A stretch of DNA of 64,000 nt from contig NZ_UHFA01000002.1 of assembly GCF_900459175.1 (NCBI RefSeq), forward strand, positions 1,860,001 through 1,924,000, read 5' to 3'. The stretch is from Streptococcus downei MFe28. GTDB lineage: Bacteria > Bacillota > Bacilli > Lactobacillales > Streptococcaceae. This document shows, in pieces, positions 33,919 to 43,723 of the stretch (the stretch's first letter is position 1; every line of letters begins with the position of its first letter). The translations under genes and the position numbers were made by a program. The notes beneath the pieces are model-generated. The model was not told the origin of the DNA. It searched no databases and saw only the letters and a list, made by a program, of their open reading frames with translations.

Positions 33919-35652
33919 CTAGTCAACGTCAACGTATTCCTTTTCAAGTTCCAGAACTTCTTCCATAGTAGAACATTCGGTCAAGGCACGTTGCGCCAAT
34001 TCTTCCATCTTCTTGGTATCTAGTTTCTTCATCAGGCTACGTGTCCGAAGTACGGAAGTCGCAGACATAGAGAACTCATCAAGTCCGATACCAACGAGAA
34101 GAGGGACTGCCTTTTGGTCACCAGCCATTTCTCCACACATACCAGCCCATTTGCCTTCTGCGTGTGCTGCCTTAACAACATTGTTAATCAAGCGCAGAAT
34201 AGATGGGTTGTAAGGTTGATAAAGGTAAGAAACTTGTTCATTCATCCGGTCAGCAGCCATGGTGTATTGAATCAAGTCGTTAGTACCGATGGAGAAGAAA
34301 TCCACTTCCTTAGCAAATTGGTCAGCCAACATGGCTGCAGCAGGGATTTCAATCATGATACCAACTTCAATATCGTCTGCCACTGGAACGCCTTCTGCCT
34401 GCAATTTAGACTTTTCTTCATTGAAGACTGCCTTAGCAGCACGGAATTCTTTAAGCAGGGCAACCATTGGGAACATAATCCGCAGGTGACCATGAACAGA
34501 AGCACGAAGAAGGGCACGAATTTGCGTACGGAACATAGCATCGCCAGTTTCTGAAATAGAAATACGCAAAGCACGGAAACCAAGGAATGGATTCATTTCT
34601 TTTGGTAGGTCAAAGTATGGCAATTCCTTATCACCACCGATGTCCATAGTCCGAACCACTACTGGCTTACCATTCATACCTTCAAGGACTTCCTTGTAGG
34701 CTTGATACTGTTCATCTTCGGTTGGGAAGTCTTGTGAGTCCATATAGAGGAACTCAGTCCGATATAGACCTACAGCTTCGGCACCATTGGCATTAACACC
34801 TTCAACGTCTTTTGGCGTACCAATATTGGCTGCCAATTCAAAGTGCTTACCATCAGCTGTTACGGTTTCAGCATCTTTGAGCAGAGCCCATTCAGCCTTT
34901 TGCTTAGCATAGGCTTCACCTGCAGCCTTAAATTCAGCTACTTGCTCATCACTTGGGTTAACAATTACTTGACCAGTAATACCGTTAACAGCAACGACAT
35001 CACCCTGTTTAACCACTTCGGTGACATTATTAGTACCAAGTACCGCAGCGATTTCCAAAGTACGAGCCATGATAGCTGAGTGAGAAGTCCGTCCACCAAT
35101 GTTAGTAACAAAGGCCTTAACAAACTTCTTGTCCAACTGTGCGGTATCAGAAGGGGTCAAATCGTTAGCGATAACGATTGATTCTTCATTGATAGAGGCT
35201 GGATTTGGCAATTTCTTACCTAATAAGTTTGCCAAGACACGCTTGGTCACGTCACGAATATCTGCCGCCCTTTCTTGCATGTAAGGATTATCTTCCATGC
35301 CTTCAAAGATGGTGATAAACATGTCGGTCACTTCAGTCAGGGCAGCTTCTGCATTGACTTCCTTGGCCCGGATGGTCTCCTTAATTTGACCAATCATTTC
35401 TGGGTCAGCCAGCACCATCAGGTGGGCATCAAATACGGCTGCAGCTTCTTCACCAAGGCTTCCTACTGCTTTTTCACGGATAAGAGAAAGCTCGTCCTGA
35501 GACGCTGCTAGAGCTGCGTCTAGACGAGCTTCTTCTGCATCTGTATCTGAAACTGATACAGTTTCAAATGATAAATCCGGTTGAACCAGCAGATATGCCT
35601 TAGCAACGGCAACACCATCAGATGCTGCAATTCCTTTTAGCATTTCTGTCAT
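33919..35652 (-). CDS. ptsI: PTS Enzyme I (phosphoenolpyruvate-protein phosphotransferase)
   Basis: Takes phosphate from PEP and passes it to HPr. 577 residues; the active histidine H191 lies in [12 protein letters not shown], the PEP-binding region around D-G-V-N-A-N-G... is conserved, and the catalytic cysteine is in G-M-C-G-E-M-A-G near 500. It starts 4 bp after the ptsH stop, so the two are one operon. Confidence 0.97.
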   Translation of the reverse strand: MTEMLKGIAASDGVAVAKAYLLVQPDLSFETVSVSDTDAEEARLDAALAASQDELSLIREKAVGSLGEEAAAVFDAHLMVLADPEMIGQIKETIRAKEVNAEAALTEVTDMFITIFEGMEDNPYMQERAADIRDVTKRVLANLLGKKLPNPASINEESIVIANDLTPSDTAQLDKKFVKAFVTNIGGRTSHSAIMARTLEIAAVLGTNNVTEVVKQGDVVAVNGITGQVIVNPSDEQVAEFKAAGEAYAKQKAEWALLKDAETVTADGKHFELAANIGTPKDVEGVNANGAEAVGLYRTEFLYMDSQDFPTEDEQYQAYKEVLEGMNGKPVVVRTMDIGGDKELPYFDLPKEMNPFLGFRALRISISETGDAMFRTQIRALLRASVHGHLRIMFPMVALLKEFRAAKAVFNEEKSKLQAEGVPVADDIEVGIMIEIPAAAMLADQFAKEVDFFSIGTNDLIQYTMAADRMNEQVSYLYQPYNPSILRLINNVVKAAHAEGKWAGMCGEMAGDQKAVPLLVGIGLDEFSMSATSVLRTRSLMKKLDTKKMEELAQRALTECSTMEEVLELEKEYVDVD

Positions 35653-35656
35653 AATC

Positions 35657-35920
35657 TTATGCCAATCCTTCTTTTGTCATTGTTTCTTCGATAGCTGCGA
35701 TAGCATCATCAGCATCAGTACCTTCAGCTGAGATAGTAACATCAGCACCTTGACCAACACCAAGGCTCATAACACCCATGATTGATTTAAGGTTTACTGA
35801 TTTACCCTTGTAATCCAAAGTAATGTCTGAAGCAAACTTGCTAGCTGTTTGAACAAGCAAGGTAGCTGGACGTGCGTGAATACCTGTTTCTGCAACAATG
35901 TGGAAATCTTTAGAAGCCAT
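35657..35920 (-). CDS. ptsH: HPr phosphocarrier protein
   Basis: The 87-residue carrier has H15 (G-I-H-A-R-P), phosphorylated by Enzyme I, and S46 (N-L-K-S-I-M-G), the target of HPr kinase that makes it a CcpA co-regulator in Firmicutes. ATG follows AAAAAAGGAGAACC. Promoter and leader are upstream. Confidence 0.98.
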   Translation of the reverse strand: MASKDFHIVAETGIHARPATLLVQTASKFASDITLDYKGKSVNLKSIMGVMSLGVGQGADVTISAEGTDADDAIAAIEETMTKEGLA

Positions 35921-35984
35921 AGTGGTTCTCCTTTTTTCTAATGTAAATATTTGGACTATCTTATGATAACCCTTACAAAATAGG

Positions 35985-36013
35985 ATTATATCACATCACC
36001 CTGTCATTTTCAA
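35985..36013 (-). promoter_or_regulatory. ptsHI promoter
   Basis: TTGAAA (36008-36013) and TATAAT (35985-35990) on the minus strand, 17-bp spacer, near-consensus. Confidence 0.8.
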
Positions 36014-36320
36014 GACTTAAACCAACTTTACATAAAAAATTGAAACCCTTTTCCCAATTATTTCAGACCGAGTTTTCAAGGCTTCCCTTCAGAAAAAAAT
36101 TCTTGTTTTTCTGAAAGCGGGCAAGTAATATTTCTAGGCAAGCGACAAAGAGGAGGGGCATTTTTGGCTAACTGTTCTAAGGCTTATTTATCTATATAGA
36201 AGAAAAATGCCATTCATTTTAAGGGACAATCTTGCTGAGCCCTTGCTGGGACTAGCCTTAGAATAGATATTTTAATGAATGAAAGTAACCACAAGATGTT
36301 GGGGGTTAACTTTAGCTTAA
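36014..36320. other. Non-coding gap between ptsH and nrdH with two hairpins
   Basis: TTCAGAAAA/TTTTTCTGAA (about 36089-36117) and GGCATTTTT/AAAAATGCC (36157-36165 and 36203-36211) are inverted repeats. AGGAGGGG precedes the second but no start codon or frame follows. No gene supported. Confidence 0.45.
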
Positions 36321-36336
36321 ACACAAAATATTGTGT
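36321..36336 (+). promoter_or_regulatory. NrdR-box-like palindrome upstream of nrdH
   Basis: ACACAAAATATTGTGT differs at one position from the NrdR consensus ACACWATATATWGTGT. NrdR boxes usually occur in pairs about 31 bp apart; a poor second site, CACAAGATGTTGG, begins about 31 bp upstream (near 36290). Confidence 0.65.
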
Positions 36337-36411
36337 TTTTTGAGTAAAATCGCTTGATTTTTTAGGACGATTTGGGTATCCTAGGAAAGTACTAAATAAG
36401 AGGAGAGAACA

Positions 36412-36636
36412 ATGTCACAAATCACATTATTTTCAAAAAACAACTGTATGCAATGCAAGATGACCAAGAAATTCTTGGATCAAAATGGGGCTGACTATGA
36501 GGAAATCAACATTGATGAGTACCCAGAAAAAATTGACTACGTTAAAAGTCTAGGTTTCACAGCAGCACCAGTTATTGAGGCTGGCGATGTGACCTTCTCA
36601 GGTTTCCAACCAGCTAAATTGAAGGAAATTGTCTAG
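36412..36636 (+). CDS. nrdH: Glutaredoxin-like NrdH redoxin
   Basis: A 74-residue thioredoxin-fold protein with C12-M-Q-C15, the electron donor to class Ib ribonucleotide reductase. ATG follows AAGAGGAGAGAAC. nrdE starts 82 bp further. The usual nrdI flavodoxin gene is not between nrdH and nrdE and must be elsewhere. Confidence 0.95.
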   Translation: MSQITLFSKNNCMQCKMTKKFLDQNGADYEEINIDEYPEKIDYVKSLGFTAAPVIEAGDVTFSGFQPAKLKEIV

Positions 36637-36718
36637 GGAATAAATAAAATGGCCAAGTCCAGCAAGTGGGCTTGGTCCTTCTTAAGCAAAAATCAAAACG
36701 AATAGAGAAGGAAAAACT

Positions 36719-38878
36719 ATGAGTCTCAAAAATTTAGGCGATGTCTCCTACTTCCGCCTCAATAATGAAATTAACCGACCAGTCAATGGCCAAATCCCTC
36801 TTAATAAGGATAAGGAGGCCTTGGAGGCCTTCTTCAAGGAAAATGTCCTTCCCAACTCCATGGTCTTTGATTCTATCAGCCAGAAAATCAACTATCTGAT
36901 TGAAAATGATTATATCGAAGCTGAATTTATTGGGAAATACAAGTCAGAATTTATTGAGAGCCTAGCTAAAGACCTGCAGGAAGCAGACTTTCATTTCCAA
37001 TCCTTTATGGCGGCCTACAAATTCTACCAACAGTATGCCCTTAAAACCAACGATGGAACTGCTTATCTGGAAAGCATTGAAGACCGGGTGCTCTTTAATG
37101 CCCTCTACTTCGCTGATGGTAATGAAGTTTTGGCTCAGGATTTAGCTAGGGAAATGATTGCTCAACGTTATCAGCCAGCAACCCCTTCTTTCCTCAATGC
37201 CGGGCGCAGCCGCCGCGGTGAATTAGTATCTTGTTTCTTGATTCAGGTGACCGATGATATGAACGCTATCGGCCGCTCCATCAACTCAGCCCTGCAGCTG
37301 TCTCGTATCGGTGGTGGGGTTGGAATTTCCCTCAGTAACCTGCGGGAAGCTGGAGCTCCTATCAAGGGTTATGCAGGGGCGGCTTCCGGCGTTGTTCCTG
37401 TTATGAAGCTTTTTGAAGATAGCTTCTCCTACTCTAACCAACTGGGCCAACGCCAAGGGGCTGGGGTCGTTTATCTGGATGTTTTCCACCCAGATATTCT
37501 CAGCTTCTTATCCACTAAGAAGGAAAATGCCGATGAAAAGATTCGGGTAAAAACCTTGTCCTTGGGTGTGACTGTACCTGATAAATTCTATGAATTAGCC
37601 CGCAAGAATGAGGATATGTACCTCTTTAGTCCCTATACGGTCGAAAAAGAATATGGGGTTCCATACAACTACATTGACATCACTGAAAAGTATGATGAGC
37701 TGGTGGCTAATCCTAATATTACTAAGACGAAAATTTCTGCCCGTGAATTGGAAACAGAGATTTCTAAACTCCAACAAGAATCTGGCTACCCTTACGTCGT
37801 CAATGTGGATACGGCCAATCGCTCTAACCCGATTGACGGAAAGATTGTCATGTCCAACCTCTGTTCGGAAATTCTCCAGGTGCAAAAGCCTAGTCTGATT
37901 AACGATGCTCAGGAATTTGTTCAAATGGGTACCGACATCTCTTGTAATTTGGGCTCAACCAATATTGTCAATATGATGGCCTCTCCTGACTTTGGTCGCT
38001 CTATCAAGGCTATGACCAGAGCTTTGACCTTTGTCACCGATTCTTCAAATATCGAAGCCGTGCCAACCATTAAGAATGGTAACGCCCAAGCCCACACCTT
38101 TGGTCTGGGAGCTATGGGACTCCACTCCTTCTTGGCTCGCCATCATATGGAATATGGTAGCCCTGAATCCATTGAGTTTACTGACATCTACTTCATGCTG
38201 ATGAACTATTGGACCTTGGTGGAATCTAACGCTATCGCCCGTGAACGTGGCCAAAGCTTTGTAGGCTTTGAAAAGTCTAAGTATGCGGATGGTACTTACT
38301 TTGATAAATATGTAACTGGCCAATTCCAACCAAAATCTGCTAAGGTCAAGGAACTCTTTGCCAAGCATTTTATTCCTCAAGCTGGGGATTGGGAAGCCTT
38401 GCGGCAGGCTGTGATGAAGGATGGTCTCTACCACCAAAACCGCCTGGCTGTCGCACCAAATGGATCCATTTCATACATCAACGATGTGTCGGCTTCTATC
38501 CACCCTATTATCCAACGGATTGAAGAACGTCAGGAAAAGAAAATCGGTAAGATCTACTACCCTGCCAGTGGACTTTCAACTGATACCATCCCCTACTACA
38601 CCTCGGCCTATGATATGGATATGCGCAAGGTTATTGATGTTTACGCCGCTGCAACCGAGCATGTGGATCAAGGACTGTCTATGACTCTCTTCATGCGCAG
38701 TGAATTGCCACAGGAGCTCTACGAATGGAAAACTGAAAGCAAGCAAACCACGCGCGACCTGTCCATCCTGCGGAATTACGCCTTCAACAAGGGTATCAAG
38801 TCCATCTACTACATCCGCACCTTTACCGATAACGGTGATGAAGTTGGCGCTAATCAGTGTGAAAGCTGTGTGATTTAG
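36719..38878 (+). CDS. nrdE: Class Ib ribonucleoside-diphosphate reductase, alpha subunit
   Basis: Reduces ribonucleotides to deoxyribonucleotides under oxic conditions together with NrdF. 719 residues; it lacks the N-terminal ATP cone of class Ia, as expected for Ib. The substrate-cysteine region L-V-S-C-F near 172, the N-L-C-S-E-I and C-N-L-G-S segments, and the C-terminal redox pair C714/C717 (Q-C-E-S-C-V-I) are visible. ATG follows AGAAGGAAAAACT. A strong hairpin lies between it and nrdF. Confidence 0.96.
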   Translation: MSLKNLGDVSYFRLNNEINRPVNGQIPLNKDKEALEAFFKENVLPNSMVFDSISQKINYLIENDYIEAEFIGKYKSEFIESLAKDLQEADFHFQSFMAAYKFYQQYALKTNDGTAYLESIEDRVLFNALYFADGNEVLAQDLAREMIAQRYQPATPSFLNAGRSRRGELVSCFLIQVTDDMNAIGRSINSALQLSRIGGGVGISLSNLREAGAPIKGYAGAASGVVPVMKLFEDSFSYSNQLGQRQGAGVVYLDVFHPDILSFLSTKKENADEKIRVKTLSLGVTVPDKFYELARKNEDMYLFSPYTVEKEYGVPYNYIDITEKYDELVANPNITKTKISARELETEISKLQQESGYPYVVNVDTANRSNPIDGKIVMSNLCSEILQVQKPSLINDAQEFVQMGTDISCNLGSTNIVNMMASPDFGRSIKAMTRALTFVTDSSNIEAVPTIKNGNAQAHTFGLGAMGLHSFLARHHMEYGSPESIEFTDIYFMLMNYWTLVESNAIARERGQSFVGFEKSKYADGTYFDKYVTGQFQPKSAKVKELFAKHFIPQAGDWEALRQAVMKDGLYHQNRLAVAPNGSISYINDVSASIHPIIQRIEERQEKKIGKIYYPASGLSTDTIPYYTSAYDMDMRKVIDVYAAATEHVDQGLSMTLFMRSELPQELYEWKTESKQTTRDLSILRNYAFNKGIKSIYYIRTFTDNGDEVGANQCESCVI

Positions 38879-39095
38879 TGAGACTTATTGTGTCTAAAGC
38901 CACTAATAACCCGACAATGCTTAGCTTGGAATTTAAAATACAAGTTTATAACTAAACGTACCAATAATTGACTTGTTCGAAATAAGTTTACTTACCTCAA
39001 ATCCCCCTTAGAAGAAAAAATAGGGCTATTTAATTTATAGTTTAGGGTGGTAGAGGTGAACAAATTGAACCTAGACGATATTTTCGCTGTAGTGG

Positions 39096-39138
39096 CATTA
39101 TAAGTGATACCATCGGTGTCACTTATAATGGATTTTTT
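39096..39138 (+). terminator. Strong terminator between nrdE and nrdF
   Basis: CATTATAAGTGATACC pairs with GGTGTCACTTATAATG (one mismatch) and is followed by ATTTTTTG. It would stop most transcription before nrdF. The rest of the 411-bp gap is free of genes; CGCCGACGGCG at about 39172 is a small GC palindrome unusual for the local AT-rich context. Confidence 0.85.
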
Positions 39139-39289
39139 GAGACCCTAGGCTCAGAAAATAGGAATGGAACGCCGACGGCGGTCGCTTCCGTCCGCACTAC
39201 CTAAGAAAATATCAAAATAATAAATTTGATTTAAATCAATATGCCTTCCGAACAAGTCTAATCTATACAACTACTTTAGGAACAATATT

Positions 39290-40249
39290 ATGACAACATA
39301 CTATAAAGCCATTAACTGGAATGAAATTGAAGATGTGATTGATAAGTCAACCTGGGAAAAGTTGACGGAGCAATTTTGGCTGGATACGCGGATTCCGCTT
39401 TCCAATGATTTGGATGACTGGCGCAAGCTCTCAGAAGCGGAAAAAGACTTGGTGGGTAAGGTCTTCGGTGGCTTGACCCTGCTGGATACCATGCAATCCC
39501 AAACAGGTGTTGAAGCCATTCGTGGTGACATTCGTACCCAACACGAGGAAGCTGTCCTCAACAATATCCAATTCATGGAGTCGGTCCATGCCAAGTCCTA
39601 CTCCTCCATCTTCTCGACCCTCAACACCAAGTCTGAAATCGAAGAAATTTTCGACTGGACCAATAATAATGAGTATCTGCAAAAGAAGGCAGAGATTATC
39701 AATGAAATCTATCTGCACGGGGGCGCTCTCCAAAAGAAGGTGGCTTCAACCTTCCTAGAAACCTTCCTCTTCTACTCAGGCTTCTTCACGCCCCTCTACT
39801 ACTTGGGTAACAATAAGTTATCCAATGTGGCTGAAATCATTAAGTTGATTATTCGGGATGAATCCGTCCACGGAACCTATATTGGCTATAAGTTCCAACT
39901 GGGCTTCAATGAGTTGTCCGAAGAGGAACAATCCGAGTTTCGCGATTGGATGTATGACCTTCTCTACCAACTCTATGAAAATGAAGAGCTCTACACCAAG
40001 ACCCTCTACGATGAGGTTGGCTGGACCGAGGAAGTCATGACCTTCCTGCGCTACAATGCCAACAAGGCCCTGATGAACCTTGGTCAGGATCCTCTTTTCC
40101 CTGATACAGCTGATGACGTCAACCCCATCGTCATGAATGGTATTTCAACAGGTACCTCAAACCACGACTTCTTCTCGCAAGTTGGTAACGGTTATCTCCT
40201 GGGTACTGTTGAAGCTATGCAAGATGATGATTATAACTACGGACTCTAA
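39290..40249 (+). CDS. nrdF: Class Ib ribonucleotide reductase, beta subunit
   Basis: A 319-residue ferritin-like protein that holds the dimetal-tyrosyl radical cofactor. Ligands D66, E97, H100 and the radical tyrosine Y104 are in E-S-V-H-A-K-S-Y; the second half has E and H in D-E-S-V-H-G. ATG 39290 has only a modest AGGA ribosome site. It is separated from nrdE by 411 bp with a terminator, so it is probably expressed from its own promoter. Confidence 0.96.
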   Translation: MTTYYKAINWNEIEDVIDKSTWEKLTEQFWLDTRIPLSNDLDDWRKLSEAEKDLVGKVFGGLTLLDTMQSQTGVEAIRGDIRTQHEEAVLNNIQFMESVHAKSYSSIFSTLNTKSEIEEIFDWTNNNEYLQKKAEIINEIYLHGGALQKKVASTFLETFLFYSGFFTPLYYLGNNKLSNVAEIIKLIIRDESVHGTYIGYKFQLGFNELSEEEQSEFRDWMYDLLYQLYENEELYTKTLYDEVGWTEEVMTFLRYNANKALMNLGQDPLFPDTADDVNPIVMNGISTGTSNHDFFSQVGNGYLLGTVEAMQDDDYNYGL

Positions 40250-40284
40250 GTAAAAATCTCGCTTAGACCTGCTTTACTACTCAA

Positions 40285-40366
40285 CAAAAATCAGAACTTG
40301 GTAAAGCTTTCAGGTTCTGATTTTAAAGCCTATAATCTTCCCAACGACTTGGGAAGGTCTTTCTTT
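40285..40366 (+). terminator. Two consecutive hairpins after nrdF
   Basis: AAAATCAGAAC/GTTCTGATTTT at 40286-40325, then CTTCCC/GGGAAG at 40337-40356 followed by TCTTTCTTTT. Confidence 0.8.
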
Positions 40367-40480
40367 TGTTCCAACTAGGCCTGAATGTTTTCATACTTTC
40401 TCTAAAAACGTTTCACCGTCTTGCATTATTTTTTCATAGTAGTAAACTGATTGTAAGATTAGATTTTTGAGGGGGCTCCT

Positions 40481-40843
40481 ATGAAATTATACGTCCAGTT
40501 CATGATTATTCTTCTGTTTTCCCTGGCTGGAGAAATTATTTCAACGGTCTTTAAGTTGCCTGTACCAGGCAGTATTATCGGTTTAATTCTTCTCTTTATC
40601 GCCTTAGAATTAAAGCTGGTGAGGCTGCGGCATATCTATACGGTAGGTAAATTTTTACTCAACAATATGACCATTCTCTTTTTGCCAGCTGGTGTAGGTA
40701 TTATGCAATATTTCAATGTCATTATTCCTAATCTCCTGCCTATTTTAATCATTACGCTAGGGGCCTTAGTCTTGAATCTATTGACCATCGGCTTTGTCGT
40801 TTCCTGGATAAAGAGTCGCTTCGAAGGCGATTATAAGGGGTAA
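40481..40843 (+). CDS. LrgA/CidA-family holin-like protein
   Basis: A 120-residue membrane protein with four hydrophobic segments and the family signature G-S-I-I-G-L-I-L-L near 30 and P-A-G-V-G near 75. CidA/LrgA proteins form holin-like complexes that modulate murein hydrolase activity and overflow metabolite (pyruvate) transport. ATG follows GAGGGGGC. The partner gene begins 4 bp after its stop. Sequence alone does not say whether it is the Cid or the Lrg pair. Confidence 0.9.
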   Translation: MKLYVQFMIILLFSLAGEIISTVFKLPVPGSIIGLILLFIALELKLVRLRHIYTVGKFLLNNMTILFLPAGVGIMQYFNVIIPNLLPILIITLGALVLNLLTIGFVVSWIKSRFEGDYKG

Positions 40844-40846
40844 GTC

Positions 40847-41542
40847 ATGTCAACTATTTATACTAATCCCATCTTTGGTCTCTCCTTGTCAATTTTTGCC
40901 TATCTGATTGGCCTTTTAATCTTTAGGCGCTTTCCTCATCCCGCCACGACTCCCCTCCTAGTGGCAACGGTCGTCCTCATCGTCTTTTTAAAGGTGACTG
41001 GGATTTCCTATGCCGATTATTACAAGGGTGGCGTTTATCTCAATTCTCTAATTGTCCCCTCGACAGTTGCTTTGGCCATCCCTCTCTATCGGAATTTCCC
41101 CTTGATGAAGCACCACTATCGCAGTATTCTTCTGGGAACTGGGATTGCTACGCTCCTTAATACCATCTACACGGCTTTGATTGCAAAGTTTTTTGGCTTG
41201 GACTTCTTCTTTGCGGTCTCTCTTTTTCCAAAATCAGTTACGACGGCCATGGCTATCGGTATTAGTCAGAAAATGGGTGGGCTGACGACTCTGACCCTAG
41301 CGGTCGTGGTGATGACAGGTATCTTAACCAGTGTCATCGGCCCTTCTGTCCTCAAGGCCTTCAAGATTAAAGACCCTATTGCCTTTGGCTTGGCCCTAGG
41401 TGGAACCGGTCACGCTATTGGAACAGGCGCAGCCCTCAAATACGGTCAGATTCAAGGAGCTATGGCAGGCCTAGCCATCGGTATCACTGGTGTCATGTAT
41501 GTCATCATCAGCCCGATTGTGGCCCAGTTGATTTTGAAATAA
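40847..41542 (+). CDS. LrgB/CidB-family membrane protein
   Basis: A 231-residue membrane protein with about six or seven segments. F-P-K-S-V-T-T-A-M-A near 138 and G-H-A-I-G-T near 193 are family signatures. It works with the LrgA/CidA partner immediately upstream. ATG follows AAGGGGTAAGTC. Confidence 0.92.
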   Translation: MSTIYTNPIFGLSLSIFAYLIGLLIFRRFPHPATTPLLVATVVLIVFLKVTGISYADYYKGGVYLNSLIVPSTVALAIPLYRNFPLMKHHYRSILLGTGIATLLNTIYTALIAKFFGLDFFFAVSLFPKSVTTAMAIGISQKMGGLTTLTLAVVVMTGILTSVIGPSVLKAFKIKDPIAFGLALGGTGHAIGTGAALKYGQIQGAMAGLAIGITGVMYVIISPIVAQLILK

Positions 41543-41573
41543 AGACTTTTCTTAATGGAAATCAACTTATTCC

Positions 41574-41613
41574 AAAAAGCATAGCCAGTCTTCACGATTG
41601 GCTATGCTTTTTT
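41574..41613. terminator. Terminator after lrgB-like gene
   Basis: AAAAAGCATAGCCA pairs with TGGCTATGCTTTTT; T-runs on both sides make it bidirectional, so it can also end the arg operon. Confidence 0.92.
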
Positions 41614-41640
41614 CTGTAACCACCTGGCTGGTGACAATTA

Positions 41641-41743
41641 ATACTCTTCAAAAATCAAAATTATTCATCGTTAACTCACTTTGCCGTACCCAAGTACAGC
41701 CTGCAGTTCGTTGCCTTGACTATTTTTGATTTTTATTGAGTAT
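41641..41743 (+). repeat. BOX-like repeat, copy f (short form, 103 bp)
   Basis: ATACTCTTCAAAAATC ... TTAACTCACTTTGCCGTAC ... TTTATTGAGTAT. Located in the 3' region of argD and downstream of the lrgB terminator. Confidence 0.88.
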
Positions 41744-41776
41744 AACTGTGTGTCTCAGGTCCTATTTCTTTTTTGT

Positions 41777-42907
41777 CTAGCGAAATATCTCTGCTAGGAT
41801 AGCCACGCCCTGATCAATCTCTTCCTTACTCAGGGTCAGAGGTGGCAGGAGTCTAATGACATTGGTTCCAGCCGTCAGAACAATCAGACCCTCATCACGA
41901 GCTGCCTGGACCAGGTCTGCCAAATTTTCGGTCGTCTGGATACCAATCATATAACCCAGACCACGAATATCACTGACCTTGGGATTAGCGCCTAAGGCCT
42001 TTTTGAGCTGGTCTTGGAGATAATTCCCATTTTCCCAAGCTTGGTCGAGAAAACCTGGTGCCCTCATAAGATCAAGAACAGCCGAGCTGGCTGACATGGC
42101 CAACTTATTGCCACCAAAGGTGGAGCCGTGGCTACCGTATGAAAAGGCCGGGCTCAAGGACGACTTGGCCAGCATGGCTCCGACTGGAACACCGTTAGCC
42201 AGCCCCTTGGCTAGGGTAACAATATCGGGAATGATACCGTAGTGCTCAAAAGAGAAGAGCGTACCTGTTCTACCCATTCCTGTTTGGACCTCATCAACAA
42301 TCAGGTAGAGGCCCTTATCCTGACAAAAGCTAGCTAGCTCTTGGACAAAGGTCTGATCTGCTGGAAGAACTCCAGATTCTCCCTGAACCATCTCCAGCAT
42401 GACAGCAGCGGTATCTTCATTGACTAAAGCCTTAACAGAGTTCAAATCATTGAATTTGGCATAGCTAAAATGGGGGACGGCATCACCAAACCCGGTCTTA
42501 ATCTTATCTTGGCCAGTTGCCGACATAGAGCCAAAGGTCCGACCATGGAAGGAATTTTCAAAAGTAATAATGCCCTGCTTTCCACTAGCCTTACGGGCAA
42601 TCTTAATGGCAGCCTCATTGGCTTCAGCACCACTATTACAGAAGAAGGCCAGATAATCGTAATCACCGATTAGCTTCTTAGCCACCTCTTCTTGCAGGCT
42701 ATTTTGATAGAGGTTGGGCGTGTGCCAGATTTCCTGGACCTGTTTTTCCAAGGCCGCCTTAACTTGCGGATGAAATCCCAGATTGGTGACCCCGATACCT
42801 GTTGAAAAATCTAAGTAATGTTTGCCCTGACTATCAATCAATTCATTGCCTTGAGCCTTGACAAATTCGATGTCTGCTCTTTTGTAATTTGAAAATAACT
42901 TGCTCAT
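41777..42907 (-). CDS. argD: Acetylornithine aminotransferase
   Basis: Fourth step of arginine synthesis: N-acetylglutamate semialdehyde to N-acetylornithine. A class III PLP enzyme of 376 residues with N-S-G-A-E-A-N near 91, D-E-V-Q-T-G near 205 and the PLP lysine K234 in L-A-K-G-L-A-N-G. Four codons precede ATG 42905-42907, but GGAGG lies 6 nt before this ATG. Last gene of argCJBD. Confidence 0.95.
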   Translation of the reverse strand: MSKLFSNYKRADIEFVKAQGNELIDSQGKHYLDFSTGIGVTNLGFHPQVKAALEKQVQEIWHTPNLYQNSLQEEVAKKLIGDYDYLAFFCNSGAEANEAAIKIARKASGKQGIITFENSFHGRTFGSMSATGQDKIKTGFGDAVPHFSYAKFNDLNSVKALVNEDTAAVMLEMVQGESGVLPADQTFVQELASFCQDKGLYLIVDEVQTGMGRTGTLFSFEHYGIIPDIVTLAKGLANGVPVGAMLAKSSLSPAFSYGSHGSTFGGNKLAMSASSAVLDLMRAPGFLDQAWENGNYLQDQLKKALGANPKVSDIRGLGYMIGIQTTENLADLVQAARDEGLIVLTAGTNVIRLLPPLTLSKEEIDQGVAILAEIFR

Positions 42908-42964
42908 CTTAACCTCCAAAAATGTGATACTACCGCTCTCTTCATGTTTACTCTGCTGACCTAG

Positions 42965-43699
42965 CTAGGCTTCAATCAGGGTGCCACTGGCCAAATTATC
43001 ACTAATTAGTACCTGATTAACACCTGCCTGAACCGTTTGGGCTGCACTTTCTAGTTTTGGAACCATGCCACCTGTGATGATTCCTGCCTCTATCTTATGA
43101 GAAATTTGGTCGATTTTTAAGCTAGGCAGAACTTGGCCATTTTCTTTGACACCAGGAACATCGGTCATGAGAATCAATTTTTCTGCCTGAAGGGCAATGG
43201 CAAGCCCCCTTGCCAGGTAATCAGCATTGATGTTAAGTAAGGTTTGCCCTTCTTGATAACCCACGGATGGAATCAGAGGAATTACCCCTTCTTCCAATAG
43301 AGACTCCAGCGCCTGACCATGAATCTGACTAATTTGACCCACATAACCATATTTGGCTTGGTCCAGAAATTCTGCTTCAACAAGGTCTGGTAATTGTTCT
43401 AGAACCTGTTGAGCAGGGAGTCCAGCTTGAGTCAGGCTGGCAAGAATATTTTTTCCAACCACCTCAACCAAGGCCGTCTTGACTAAGCCCAAGGACTGAC
43501 TGTCTGTCACCCGTAAGCCGTCAATCTTTTTAACAGGAATTTGGGCTTCTTCCATGAGTTGGTTGATGGCATAGCCACCACCATGAACAACGATTAGGGA
43601 TTTTCCCTGACTCTTCCAGCTAGCCAGCTGTTGGAGGAAATCATCGGTCAAGTTCTGGCTGGCCCGGCCACCAATTTTTATAACGATTGTATTCGACAT
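42965..43699 (-). CDS. argB: Acetylglutamate kinase
   Basis: Phosphorylates N-acetylglutamate. The 244-residue amino-acid-kinase fold has K-I-G-G-R at 8-12, V-H-G-G-G near 39 and the ATP loop around T-D-V-P-G-V near 178. It lacks the N-terminal helix of arginine-inhibited homologues, so feedback may act elsewhere. It starts 24 bp after argJ. Confidence 0.95.
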   Translation of the reverse strand: MSNTIVIKIGGRASQNLTDDFLQQLASWKSQGKSLIVVHGGGYAINQLMEEAQIPVKKIDGLRVTDSQSLGLVKTALVEVVGKNILASLTQAGLPAQQVLEQLPDLVEAEFLDQAKYGYVGQISQIHGQALESLLEEGVIPLIPSVGYQEGQTLLNINADYLARGLAIALQAEKLILMTDVPGVKENGQVLPSLKIDQISHKIEAGIITGGMVPKLESAAQTVQAGVNQVLISDNLASGTLIEA

Positions 43700-43723
43700 G
43701 GCAATCCTTTCTTAGACTCTTGA

